Positions 55,180 through 63,045 of a DNA stretch of 64,000 bases are shown in pieces. Under the pieces are notes generated by a model, which was given only the letters and a program-made list of their open reading frames with translations, was not told the origin of the DNA and did not search any database. Made by a program: the position numbers and the translations under genes. The DNA is from Lentzea cavernae (GTDB lineage Bacteria > Actinomycetota > Actinomycetes > Mycobacteriales > Pseudonocardiaceae). The number at the start of each line of letters is the position of its first letter. Position 1 is the first letter of the stretch. The stretch covers positions 124,001 through 188,000 of the forward strand of contig NZ_BNAR01000009.1 of NCBI RefSeq assembly GCF_014653695.1, written 5' to 3'.

Positions 55180-57123
55180 ATGACCGACACCGACGTCGAA
55201 CTGCTGTGGCGCCCGGACCCCACGAGGGACAACGGGATGACCGAGTTCCGCACCTGGCTGGCAGGCCGCGGGCACGACTTCCCCGACTACGAGTCGCTGT
55301 GGGAGTGGTCCGTCTCCGACCTCGAGGGGTTCTGGGGCGCCGTAGCCGAGTACTTCGACGTCCGGTTCCACTCCGCTGCCGAGCGCGTGCTGGGCTCCGC
55401 GGAGATGCCCGGCGTCCAGTGGTTCCCCGGCGCCACGCTGAACTACGCCGAACACGCGTTGCGCCGCGGTGCCGACGACGACCTCGCCGTGATCTTCCAT
55501 CGCGAAGATGGCGTCGCCTCTTCTTTGACGTTCGCCGCGCTGCGTGCGCGCGTGGCCGCTTTCCGGGCCGCATTGGCCTCTCTGGGCGTCTCGCAGGGCG
55601 ACCGGGTGGTGGCACTCGTCCCGAACACCCCCGAAGCCCTCATCGCCTTCCTGGCGGCCGCGTCCCTGGGCGCCACGTGGTCGTCCTGCTCCCCGGACTT
55701 CGGCGCCAGGGCCGTCGCCGACCGCTTCACCCAGATCGAGCCCGCGGTGTTCGTCGCGGTCTCCGGCTACGTCTACAACGGACGGTCCTTCGACTGCCGC
55801 CCGGTCGTCGAGGAGATCCGCGCGCAGCTGCCCGGCCTGCGCGCCACGGTCTTGATCGACTACCTCGACAACGGCTCCACCCTGCCGGACACGCACTCGT
55901 TCTCGGAGCTGATCGCTGCGAACGAGGGTGCCGCCCTCGAGTTCACACCGGTGCCGTTCGACCACCCGCTGTGGGTGCTCTACTCGTCCGGCACCACGGG
56001 CCTGCCCAAGGGCATCGTGCAGGGCCACGGCGGCATCGTCCTGGAACACCTCAAGATGCTCGGCCTGCACAGCGACCTGGGCCCCGGCGACCGCTTCTTC
56101 TGGTTCACCACCACCGGCTGGATGATGTGGAACTACCTGGTGGGCGCCCTCATGGTCGGCACCACCATCGTCCTGTACGACGGCAGCCCGGCCTACCCGT
56201 CGCTGAACACGTTGTGGCACTTGGCCGAACAACACCGCGTGACCTACTTCGGCACCTCGGCCCCGTACGTCCAGTCGTGCCTGAAGGAAGGCCTCGACCC
56301 GTCGGCGACCTACGACCTGACGGGCCTGCGCGTGGTCGGCTCCACCGGCGCACCCCTGACCCCCGAAGGCTTCCGCTGGATCGCCGACGCCGTGGGCAAG
56401 GACGTCCAGATCGCCTCGGTCTCCGGCGGCACCGACGTCTGCACCGCCTTCGTGGCGGCGTCCCCGGACCGCCCGGTCTGGCTGGGCGAACTCTCCTGCC
56501 GCGCCCTCGGCGCCGCCGTCCACGCCTACGACGAGGCCGGCACCGAACTGACCGACGCCGTCGGCGAACTCGTGATCACGGCACCGATGCCGTCCATGCC
56601 GGTCTTCTTCTGGGGCGACGAGGACGGCAGCCGCCTGCGCGACGCGTACTTCGACACATATCCCGGAATCTGGCGCCACGGCGACTGGATCCGCATCACC
56701 CCGCGAGGCTCGGCGGTGATCTACGGCCGCTCCGACTCCACCCTCAACCGCGGCGGCGTCCGCATGGGCACCTCGGAGTTCTACCGCGTCGTCGAGTCCG
56801 TCAACGGCGTCGCCGACTCCCTGGTGATCGACACCTCCGGCGTCGCAGAAGGCGAACTGCTCTGCTTCGTCGTCCTCGACGGCGTAACCCTCGCCGAAGT
56901 AGAACCCTTGCTGCGTCGCGAATTGCGCGCTTCTCTCTCCCCGCGCCACGTCCCGAACCGCTTCGTGGCCGTCACCGAGATCCCGCGAACCCTGAACGGC
57001 AAGAAGTGCGAGGTCCCGGTCAAGAAGATCCTCGCCGGCATGGCCCCGGACCAAGCCGTCAGCAGGGGCGCGCTCCGCAATCCCGAGTCACTCCAACCGT
57101 TCCTGGAACTCGCTTCGGAATGA
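55180..57123 (+). CDS. Acetoacetate-CoA ligase
   Basis: This 647-residue ANL-superfamily enzyme activates acetoacetate with ATP and CoA. The start ELLWRPDPTRDNGMTEFRTWLAG is specific to acetoacetyl-CoA synthetases. The AMP-binding motif is YSSGTTGLPKG (residues 268-278). TTTGWMMWNYLVGALM, STGAPLTPEGF, YGRSDSTLNRGGVRMGTSEFY and the C-terminal NGKKCEVPVKKIL with the catalytic lysine (608/609) complete it. It is used in ketone-body or polyhydroxybutyrate catabolism. A GGGGG stretch precedes the ATG. A two-part terminator hairpin follows. Confidence 0.95.
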   Translation: MTDTDVELLWRPDPTRDNGMTEFRTWLAGRGHDFPDYESLWEWSVSDLEGFWGAVAEYFDVRFHSAAERVLGSAEMPGVQWFPGATLNYAEHALRRGADDDLAVIFHREDGVASSLTFAALRARVAAFRAALASLGVSQGDRVVALVPNTPEALIAFLAAASLGATWSSCSPDFGARAVADRFTQIEPAVFVAVSGYVYNGRSFDCRPVVEEIRAQLPGLRATVLIDYLDNGSTLPDTHSFSELIAANEGAALEFTPVPFDHPLWVLYSSGTTGLPKGIVQGHGGIVLEHLKMLGLHSDLGPGDRFFWFTTTGWMMWNYLVGALMVGTTIVLYDGSPAYPSLNTLWHLAEQHRVTYFGTSAPYVQSCLKEGLDPSATYDLTGLRVVGSTGAPLTPEGFRWIADAVGKDVQIASVSGGTDVCTAFVAASPDRPVWLGELSCRALGAAVHAYDEAGTELTDAVGELVITAPMPSMPVFFWGDEDGSRLRDAYFDTYPGIWRHGDWIRITPRGSAVIYGRSDSTLNRGGVRMGTSEFYRVVESVNGVADSLVIDTSGVAEGELLCFVVLDGVTLAEVEPLLRRELRASLSPRHVPNRFVAVTEIPRTLNGKKCEVPVKKILAGMAPDQAVSRGALRNPESLQPFLELASE

Positions 57124-57159
57124 TCTAGGTCACTCCGCTCGCGCCGACCAGGCGTTTAA

Positions 57160-57224
57160 CGCCCCTCGACCGCCCTCTGAACGTGCTCTGACCAGCACGT
57201 TCAGGTGTAGGAGGGGGGCGTTTT
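57160..57224 (+). terminator. Terminator after the acetoacetate-CoA ligase gene
   Basis: A perfect 11-bp inner stem CTGAACGTGCT / AGCACGTTCAG lies within outer arms CGCCCCTC / GAGGGGGGCG, followed by TTTT. Confidence 0.85.
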
Positions 57225-57278
57225 GCAACTCGGTTGAGGACCTGTGTAACCTATGTCCCGTGGCCAAGGATGGTCCCG

Positions 57279-57368
57279 GGAGGCTTCGCCTAGTCTGGTC
57301 TATGGCGCCGCACTGCTAATGCGGTTTGGGGTAACCCCCCATCCCGGGTTCAAATCCCGGAGCCTCCG
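57279..57368 (+). tRNA. tRNA-Ser(GCU)
   Basis: The 90-nt gene has acceptor GGAGGCT / AGCCTCC, anticodon stem CCGCA / TGCGG around loop CTGCTAA (anticodon GCT), a long variable arm and GGTTCAAATCC. CCA is not fully encoded (GCA follows). Confidence 0.96.
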
Positions 57369-57410
57369 CAAGGCCGAGCCTCTAGGGGATCGGTTACAAT
57401 TGAATAGCTC

Positions 57411-57486
57411 GCGCTCGTAGCTCAACGGATAGAGCATCTGACTACGGATCAGAAGGTTGCAGGTTCGAATCCTGCCGAGCGCACCA
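57411..57486 (+). tRNA. tRNA-Arg(ACG)
   Basis: The 76-nt gene includes the encoded CCA. Acceptor is GCGCTCG / CGAGCGC, anticodon stem TCTGA / TCAGA around loop CTACGGA (anticodon ACG), and T loop GGTTCGAATCC. Confidence 0.97.
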
Positions 57487-57491
57487 CTTCA

Positions 57492-57523
57492 AGCCCCAGC
57501 TGGACTTCGGTCCAGCTGGGGCT
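57492..57523 (+). terminator. Terminator after tRNA-Arg
   Basis: A perfect 13-bp stem AGCCCCAGCTGGA / TCCAGCTGGGGCT is closed by a CTTCGG tetraloop and followed by TTTG. Confidence 0.92.
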
Positions 57524-57599
57524 TTGTCGTGTGCCGGTCATTTCCCCACCTCCGGCACCAGGTCCGTCGACATCACAAAACCCAGATCGTGAGTTGCAG

Positions 57600-58088
57600 A
57601 TGCTGCTGTGGGACTACGAGATGCGAGAAGTGCGGCCCCTGATCGACGCCCTGTCGCCGAGGCAGTGCTTCGCGCTCTCCGTGCGAGCGATCCGGCACGT
57701 CCTGGCGTTCGACCGGGGCGTGCTGGGAGAGGTGAATCCCGCGACCGCCGATTTCGTGCGGCGATCTCTCGAACTCGCCGACGAGGCAGTCGCGGCTGGT
57801 CGCAGCACGATCGGCGAGCCTGATGGGTACCTGGAGGAGATCGGTGAGCTCCTCGAGGACGACACGACGGACAGCGCCGGACCGTTGATCATGGCTCTGC
57901 TCAACCTCTACGGGGAGGTGGACACGGAGCCAGTACATGCGCTCGAGACGTTGTCCTCCACGTACGAAGTGGTGCTGGCGAGGCAGAGGATCGAGGTGGT
58001 CACCCCCGAGACCGAACGGCAGCACACCGCACTGGTCCAGGTCATCGCGGAGCAGAAGGAACTGGTGAGGTCGGCCTCCGCGACGTGA
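57600..58088 (+). CDS. Hypothetical helical protein (162 residues)
   Basis: The sequence MLLWDYEMREVRPLIDALSP is followed by helices (QCFALSVRAIRHVLAFD, ADFVRRSLELADEAVAAG, SAGPLIMALLNLYGEVD) and an acidic overall charge. No domain is recognised. The start is uncertain: ATG 57600 lacks a clear RBS and GTG 57531 is in frame but lies just after the tRNA terminator. It is convergent with the RDD gene. Confidence 0.6.
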   Translation: MLLWDYEMREVRPLIDALSPRQCFALSVRAIRHVLAFDRGVLGEVNPATADFVRRSLELADEAVAAGRSTIGEPDGYLEEIGELLEDDTTDSAGPLIMALLNLYGEVDTEPVHALETLSSTYEVVLARQRIEVVTPETERQHTALVQVIAEQKELVRSASAT

Positions 58089-58123
58089 TCACCGACGCCT
58101 GAACCGCCAGAGCGAACGCGCGA

Positions 58124-58684
58124 TCAGGGCAGCCGGATCGAGTCGCGGTTCCGCAACCCCGCTTCGTGCAGCCGCCGGGTGGCCTCGTCGTCGATGCTCA
58201 CCCTGCTGAGCGAACCGGGACCGACACCGCTGTACACGAAGGCGACGAGCAGCAACGGGAACAGCAGGGTGCGCACGAGCATGGCCCAGCAGGCCGCGAA
58301 CCCGATGCGGCCACCGTCGCTGAGGCGGACGAGGCGGGTCCCGGTGAGCGCGGCGCCGACCGCGCGGCCGTTGCCGAAGAACAGGCCGTAGAGGACCGGC
58401 GCGCCGGCCAGCAGGCCGAGCATCAAGAACACCACCGTGCCCTCGGAGAACCCGAACTCGCGGTCGGCGAACGCGAAGGCGACGAAGCCGGCGCCCGCGA
58501 GGAGGAGGTAGACGACGAAGTCCACGAACCAGGCCAGCAGCCGCACCAACTCGCCCGCCGTGATGTAGAGGGTGCCGTCCTCGAACGTGTCGAGGCGTTT
58601 CGCGAGCCTCGGGCCGAACGCCTGCTCGACGTGCTGCTTGGCGATGTCCAGCCGGGTCGGCCGGCCGGAGCTGTCGACGGTCAT
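58124..58684 (-). CDS. RDD-family membrane protein
   Basis: The 186-residue protein has three or four hydrophobic helices. LVRLLAWFVDFVVYLLLAGAGFVAFAF carries the R..D pattern that names the RDD family, GNGRAVGAALTGTRLVRL is the usual loop with the second conserved segment, and LVRTLLFPLLLVAFVYS follows. RDD proteins are small membrane proteins sometimes linked to ion exchange; no clear function is known here. It is divergent from the methyltransferase at 58821. Confidence 0.85.
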   Translation of the reverse strand: MTVDSSGRPTRLDIAKQHVEQAFGPRLAKRLDTFEDGTLYITAGELVRLLAWFVDFVVYLLLAGAGFVAFAFADREFGFSEGTVVFLMLGLLAGAPVLYGLFFGNGRAVGAALTGTRLVRLSDGGRIGFAACWAMLVRTLLFPLLLVAFVYSGVGPGSLSRVSIDDEATRRLHEAGLRNRDSIRLP

Positions 58685-58820
58685 TCGGTGTGCCCCCCGC
58701 GGCAGTGGAACGTGAAGATCCGAAAGTAGCCGATCCGTCCGCTTGGCGGACCGGGATCGTGGACAACTGGTTGAACCGGCTACTACGTTGGCCGCGAGCT
58801 CAACACGAAAGGCCGGACTG

Positions 58821-59663
58821 GTGAACACCTCCGTCGAGCAACAGGTTCGCGAGTACTACGACCACGCCGGACCCGCCTACCACGCGCTCATGGGGCAGTT
58901 CTGGCACCACGGGGACCTGGCGGCCGAGCAGGCGGGGCTGTCTCCCGAGGACGCGGCCAAGGCGTTGGCGCGCAAGCAGGTCGAGGCGGCGGGGCTGCGG
59001 CCCGGCGGGACCGGGCTCGACTTCGGCAGCGGGGTCGGTGGCACGGCGGTCTACATGGCCGAGGTCGCCGGTGCGAACGTCGTCGGGATCTCCAACAACG
59101 AGTGGCTTTCCGCGCAGGCGCGCAAGTACGCGGCTGAACAGAACCTCGCGGACCGGGCCGCGTTCCTGACGGTCGGCGACGAGGACTACAAGTCGCTCGT
59201 CGCGTGGCCCGGCGGGTCGCTGGACATGGTCAGCTTCTACGAGTCGGTGTGCCACCTCCCCGAGAAGGCCGCCTTCTTCGCGGCGGCGTTCCGGGTGCTG
59301 AAGCCCGGTGCGGCCCTGGTCGGGGTCGACTGGATCCGGCGGCCGTTCGGCGAGCACGTGACCGAGGAGCAGATCGCGCCGTTCATCGAGCCCGTGCAGG
59401 AGGTCATCTCCATCCCGCGGCTCGGCACGCTGGACGAGTACAGCGAGATGATGGCGGGCGCCGGCTTCGTCGTCGAGGTCGCCGAAGACTTGTACCCGGA
59501 CGTGGAGTGCTGGGGCAGCACGCCGCCGGACGACGGCCAGGGCTGGGGCGAGTACGCCGGCGAGCAGGACACCGTGATCCACGACGGCAAGCGCGTGCTC
59601 GACGCCGCCCGTGCCGCCGGGGTGTTCTCGGTCGCGCGGTGGGTCGCGCGCAAGCCCGGCTGA
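58821..59663 (+). CDS. Class I SAM-dependent methyltransferase
   Basis: The 280-residue protein starts MNTSVEQQVREYYDHAGPAYHALMGQFWHHG and has motif I GTGLDFGSGVGGTAVYMAEVAGANVVGISNN (~63-93). SLDMVSFYESVCHLPEKAAFFAAAFRVLKPGAALVGVDW, the strand 4-5 region, follows. The pattern resembles methyltransferases of the cyclopropane-synthase/geranyl-diphosphate C-methyltransferase and sterol-type group. The substrate is open. GTG at 58821 has AAAGG 9-13 nt upstream. Confidence 0.88.
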   Translation: MNTSVEQQVREYYDHAGPAYHALMGQFWHHGDLAAEQAGLSPEDAAKALARKQVEAAGLRPGGTGLDFGSGVGGTAVYMAEVAGANVVGISNNEWLSAQARKYAAEQNLADRAAFLTVGDEDYKSLVAWPGGSLDMVSFYESVCHLPEKAAFFAAAFRVLKPGAALVGVDWIRRPFGEHVTEEQIAPFIEPVQEVISIPRLGTLDEYSEMMAGAGFVVEVAEDLYPDVECWGSTPPDDGQGWGEYAGEQDTVIHDGKRVLDAARAAGVFSVARWVARKPG

Positions 59664-59723
59664 CGAACGCCCCACCGGGTGTCGGAGGGTGACGCACGCC
59701 CGAGCAGAAGGCAGAGTGGCGGC

Positions 59724-60050
59724 GTGGAGCAGCGGGAGATCATGCAGCGGGCGCTCGGCGTCCTGACGCTCAGCTACGACGGCGCCGGATCCAACGACTA
59801 CCTGCGCATGGCGCTCAAGTCGTTGCAGGAGGGCGTGTTCAGCTACGAGGTCAAGGTCGACGGCGAGCTGAACGAGGCCGGCGCCCAGGCCCTCAAGCAG
59901 GCGATGGACCAGGTGCTGTCGCAGTTCGGCTGGTTCACCGCGGGGCTGCTCTACGCCTTCCACGGCGTTGCACAGGCGTACGAGAACGACTACGAGGACG
60001 CCGACGTGCAGGAGATCCTCCGGCAGCTCGCGCTCAGGCTCGCCGACTGA
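59724..60050 (+). CDS. Hypothetical helical protein (108 residues)
   Basis: The sequence VEQREIMQRALGVLTLSYDG is followed by DYLRMALKSLQEGVFSYEVKVDG and two helices. It is acidic and without signal or membrane segments. No family is recognised. A GTG start is assumed. Its last 17 bp overlap the convergent serine-hydrolase gene. Confidence 0.6.
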   Translation: MEQREIMQRALGVLTLSYDGAGSNDYLRMALKSLQEGVFSYEVKVDGELNEAGAQALKQAMDQVLSQFGWFTAGLLYAFHGVAQAYENDYEDADVQEILRQLALRLAD

Positions 60051-60855
60051 GGAGTTCCGCGCGGACGCCGTCGGAGAACGGCGTCCACGCCTGCACCGCC
60101 CACGGCCCGAAGCGCAGGTCGGTCAACGCGACGCAGGCGGCGGAGATCTCCGGGTCGACCCACAGGAACGTGCCGGACTGGCCGAAGTGGCCGAAGGTGC
60201 GCGGGGAGTGCGAGGTCCCCGTCCAGTGCGGCGACTTCGAGTCGCGGATCTCGAAACCGAGGCCCCAGTCGTTCGGCTTCTGCATGCCGTAACCGGGCAG
60301 CACGCCGTTCAGGCCTTCGAAGACGACAGACGTCGCCTCGCTCACCAGAGCAGCCGAGACCAGGCGCGGCGACAACAGCTCAAGAGCGAACAACGCCAGG
60401 TCAGCGGCACAGGACTCGGCCCCGGCGCCCGCCGAGCCGGTCAAAGCGGAAGAGCTCATCCCCAACGGCGCGAAAACGGCCTCGTGCAGATAAGTGGCGA
60501 ACGGCATTTCGCACGCCTCGCCCACGAAAGACGCCAGCACGTCGAACCCGGCGTTCGAGTAGATCCGGCGCGTGCCGGGAGCGGCCTGCACCTCGGGCTT
60601 GTCGAACGCGTACCCGGCGGTGTGCGAGATCAGGTGCCGCACCGTCGCACCCTCGGGGCCGCAGGGCTGGTCCCACTCGACCGCGCCCTCCTCGACGGCC
60701 ACGAGCACGGCGTACGACGTGAGCAGCTTCGTCACCGACGCGAGCGGGAACACGTGCTGTTGATCACCCAACGAGCCCACGACGGCCCCGTCCGCGACGA
60801 CGGCGACCGCCACGTTCCCGACAGGCCAGGACGCTGCTGCTTCCACGCTCCGCAT
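60034..60855 (-). CDS. Serine hydrolase of the class C beta-lactamase family
   Basis: The 273-residue protein has the S-x-x-K nucleophile motif SVTK (Ser40, Lys43), the Tyr motif YSN (99-101) and HFGQSGTFLWVDPE near residue 225 in place of KTG/HTG. There is no signal peptide, so it is probably a cytoplasmic esterase or peptidase rather than an antibiotic-inactivating beta-lactamase. The ATG at 60855 is 23 bp from the divergent ribonuclease Z gene. Confidence 0.88.
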   Translation of the reverse strand: MRSVEAAASWPVGNVAVAVVADGAVVGSLGDQQHVFPLASVTKLLTSYAVLVAVEEGAVEWDQPCGPEGATVRHLISHTAGYAFDKPEVQAAPGTRRIYSNAGFDVLASFVGEACEMPFATYLHEAVFAPLGMSSSALTGSAGAGAESCAADLALFALELLSPRLVSAALVSEATSVVFEGLNGVLPGYGMQKPNDWGLGFEIRDSKSPHWTGTSHSPRTFGHFGQSGTFLWVDPEISAACVALTDLRFGPWAVQAWTPFSDGVRAELLSRRA

Positions 60856-60878
60856 AGGACGCACGTTAACGTCAGGGG

Positions 60879-61790
60879 GTGACAGTCCGGGAACTGATCG
60901 TCCTGGGAACGGCCAGCCAGGTCCCGACCCGCCAGCGCAACCACAACGGCTATCTGCTCAGGTGGGACGGCGAGGGCCTCCTGTTCGACCCCGGTGACGG
61001 CAGCCAGAGACAGCTCCTGCGATCAGGCGCCGCTGCGAGCGACATCACCCGGATCTGCATCACCCACTTCCACGGCGACCACTGCCTGGGCGTGCCCGGC
61101 ATCGTGCAGAGGCTCAGCCTGGACCGGGTCCCGCACACCGTCCACGCCCACTACCCGAAGTCGGGCGCCCACTTCTTCGAACGCCTCCGGTACGCCAGCG
61201 CCTTCTACGACGCGGCGGAGATCGACGAGGTGCCGGTCGAGGAGGACGGCGAGATCGCCAGGGGCAAGTTCGGCCGGCTGGAGGCCTACCGCCTCGACCA
61301 CGGCATCGACAGCTTCGGCTACCGGCTCGTCGAACCGGACGGGCACCGCATGCTGCCCGAGAAGCTCAGGGAGCACGGCATCGGGGGCCCGCAGGTCCGC
61401 ACGCTGCAGACCGAGGGCGAGTTCAACGGCGTCAAGCTCCAGGACGTCAGCGAGCCCCGCAAGGGCCAGCGGTTCGCGTTCGTCATGGACACCAGGCTCT
61501 GCGACAACGTCTTCGAGCTCGCCGACAACGCCGACATGCTGGTGATCGAGTCGACCTACCTCGCGCGCGACACCAAGCTCGCCGGCGACCACGGCCACCT
61601 CACCGCCCAGCAGGCCGCCCGCGTCGCCCAGGACTGCCGGGTCCGCAAGCTCGTCCTCACGCACTTCTCCCAGCGCTACGACGACCCGGCCGAGTTCCAC
61701 GCCGAGGCCGCCGCCGAGTTCGACGGCGAGATCGTCATCGCGAAGGACCTGGACCGGGTGCCGGTGCCAAAGCGAGCCACTGGTCGGTGA
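60879..61790 (+). CDS. rnz: Ribonuclease Z
   Basis: The 303-residue metallo-beta-lactamase fold nuclease cuts 3' trailers from tRNA precursors. It begins ELIVLGTASQVPTRQRNHNGYLLRW, has the zinc motif HFHGDHCLG (His63, His65, Asp67, His68) and GDHGHLTAQQAARVAQ, and ends with KLVLTHFSQRY, the conserved RNase Z signature. The length is right for the family. A GTG start at 60879 is 24 bp from the divergent serine hydrolase. The 3' end overlaps the convergent epimerase by 56 bp. Confidence 0.95.
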   Translation: MTVRELIVLGTASQVPTRQRNHNGYLLRWDGEGLLFDPGDGSQRQLLRSGAAASDITRICITHFHGDHCLGVPGIVQRLSLDRVPHTVHAHYPKSGAHFFERLRYASAFYDAAEIDEVPVEEDGEIARGKFGRLEAYRLDHGIDSFGYRLVEPDGHRMLPEKLREHGIGGPQVRTLQTEGEFNGVKLQDVSEPRKGQRFAFVMDTRLCDNVFELADNADMLVIESTYLARDTKLAGDHGHLTAQQAARVAQDCRVRKLVLTHFSQRYDDPAEFHAEAAAEFDGEIVIAKDLDRVPVPKRATGR

Positions 61791-62592
61791 CGATCTCGTC
61801 CAGCGCTGAGGACCGGGGCTCCCAGCCCAGCGCCCGCAGCCGTGACGCGTCGGCCCGCAGCGACCGGGCCTCGCCGGGGACGGCGGGCTTCCAGCTCACG
61901 TCCACGGCCCGCCCGGTCACCGAGGCGACGGAGTCCAGCACGTCCCGCACCGAGGCGGGCGTGCAGCCGACGTTGTAGACCGACGACGTGCCCACCTCGC
62001 AGGCCTCCAGGGCCACGACGAAGGCGGCGGCAACGTCCCGCACGTGCACGAAGTCGCGCACGGCCGTCCCGTCGCCGTAGACCTCCATGCCGGGCGCTGT
62101 CCCGGCGGCGCACGCCACGGCCCGCGTGATCACCCGTGTGGTGTCCTTGTCACCACCTCCAGCGACGTTGAACAAACGGAGAGTGGTCGCCCCGATGCGT
62201 CCGGACCGCGCCGTCCACGCCACCACGTCCTCCGCTGCGGCCTTGGAGGCGGAGTACGGGGAGGACGGTTCCCTGGCCGACTCCTCGGTCAGCGGGGCCT
62301 CCGAGGGCCGGTACACCGTGCCAGTCGAAGCGAGCAGGAAACGTTGCCCTTGAAGACCTTTCAGGAGGTTCAGCGTCCCGCCGACGTTCGTCTCCCAGTA
62401 GGAAAGTGGATCATGAAAAGACTCGCGGACTCGTGCCGCGGCGGCCAGGTGGATCACGGCGTCCACGTCTCGCAACTCGAACGGCTCCGAGAGCCGCTGA
62501 CAGGACGGAACAGGTTCATGTCCACGAACCCGCAGCTCACGCACCACGGCACTGCCGACGTACCCAGTGGCGCCGGTCACCAGAACTCGCAC
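61735..62592 (-). CDS. NAD-dependent epimerase/dehydratase (UDP-sugar 4-epimerase-like)
   Basis: The 285-residue extended SDR starts VRVLVTGATGYVGSAVVREL (G-x-x-G-x-x-G), has DAVIHLAAAARV, LLASTGTVY and the catalytic SPYSASKAAAED (Y-x-x-x-K), then LRLFNVAGGG and YGDGTAVRDFVHVRDVAAAF. That is the order of UDP-glucose/galactose 4-epimerases, though it is shorter than usual GalE (~330). It may make a nucleotide sugar for the wall. It starts with GTG. Confidence 0.88.
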   Translation of the reverse strand: MRVLVTGATGYVGSAVVRELRVRGHEPVPSCQRLSEPFELRDVDAVIHLAAAARVRESFHDPLSYWETNVGGTLNLLKGLQGQRFLLASTGTVYRPSEAPLTEESAREPSSPYSASKAAAEDVVAWTARSGRIGATTLRLFNVAGGGDKDTTRVITRAVACAAGTAPGMEVYGDGTAVRDFVHVRDVAAAFVVALEACEVGTSSVYNVGCTPASVRDVLDSVASVTGRAVDVSWKPAVPGEARSLRADASRLRALGWEPRSSALDEIVTDQWLALAPAPGPGPSR

Positions 62593-62637
62593 GAGTTGAC
62601 CCTAAAGGTCGACGGTGACACGACCGATAACACTCGA

Positions 62638-62868
62638 GTGAGTTACCCCCATCGCGCTGTGCACACAAGCATCGCCGGGCTCCTGCACGATCACGCCGTG
62701 CACGAGTTCAAGCGGCAGGAGTTCCTGCGCAACGTGGCTGACATCGTGGGCGCCGCACCCGCACCGCAGCCAGCAGAGCTCACGGCGCCGTTGCCGTCGA
62801 TCAACCCGAAGCGCAGCTTCCTCAACCGCGTTGACCAGGTCCTCCGGGACGCGGCACGCTCCCTGTGA
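62638..62868 (+). CDS. Hypothetical small protein (76 residues)
   Basis: A GTG start gives a His/Arg-rich 76-residue protein: HTSIAGLLHDHAVHEFKRQE near the N-terminus and PKRSFLNRVDQVLRDAARSL at the end. It has no membrane segment or recognised family. A 45-bp gap separates it from the divergent epimerase. Coding status is supported only by composition and position. Confidence 0.45.
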   Translation: MSYPHRAVHTSIAGLLHDHAVHEFKRQEFLRNVADIVGAAPAPQPAELTAPLPSINPKRSFLNRVDQVLRDAARSL

Positions 62869-63045
62869 GCAGCTAGATCATCGACTGATCACCTTGCTTC
62901 GAGGCTTGAGCCGACAGGCCCGTCGCAAGATTCATCCGGCCGTTGCCGGACCGTGCTTCGACACACATACCGGGTGGCTCTACGCTACGCGCTACCCGGC
63001 ACTCGCCGGTCACGTCCTCCGCTTCTCTTAAGCGAGTTTTCGGCG

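Noticed and set aside
60034..60855. Antibiotic beta-lactamase
   Set aside because: It has S-x-x-K and YSN motifs but no export signal and HFGQSG instead of the usual KTG box. A cytoplasmic serine hydrolase is more likely.
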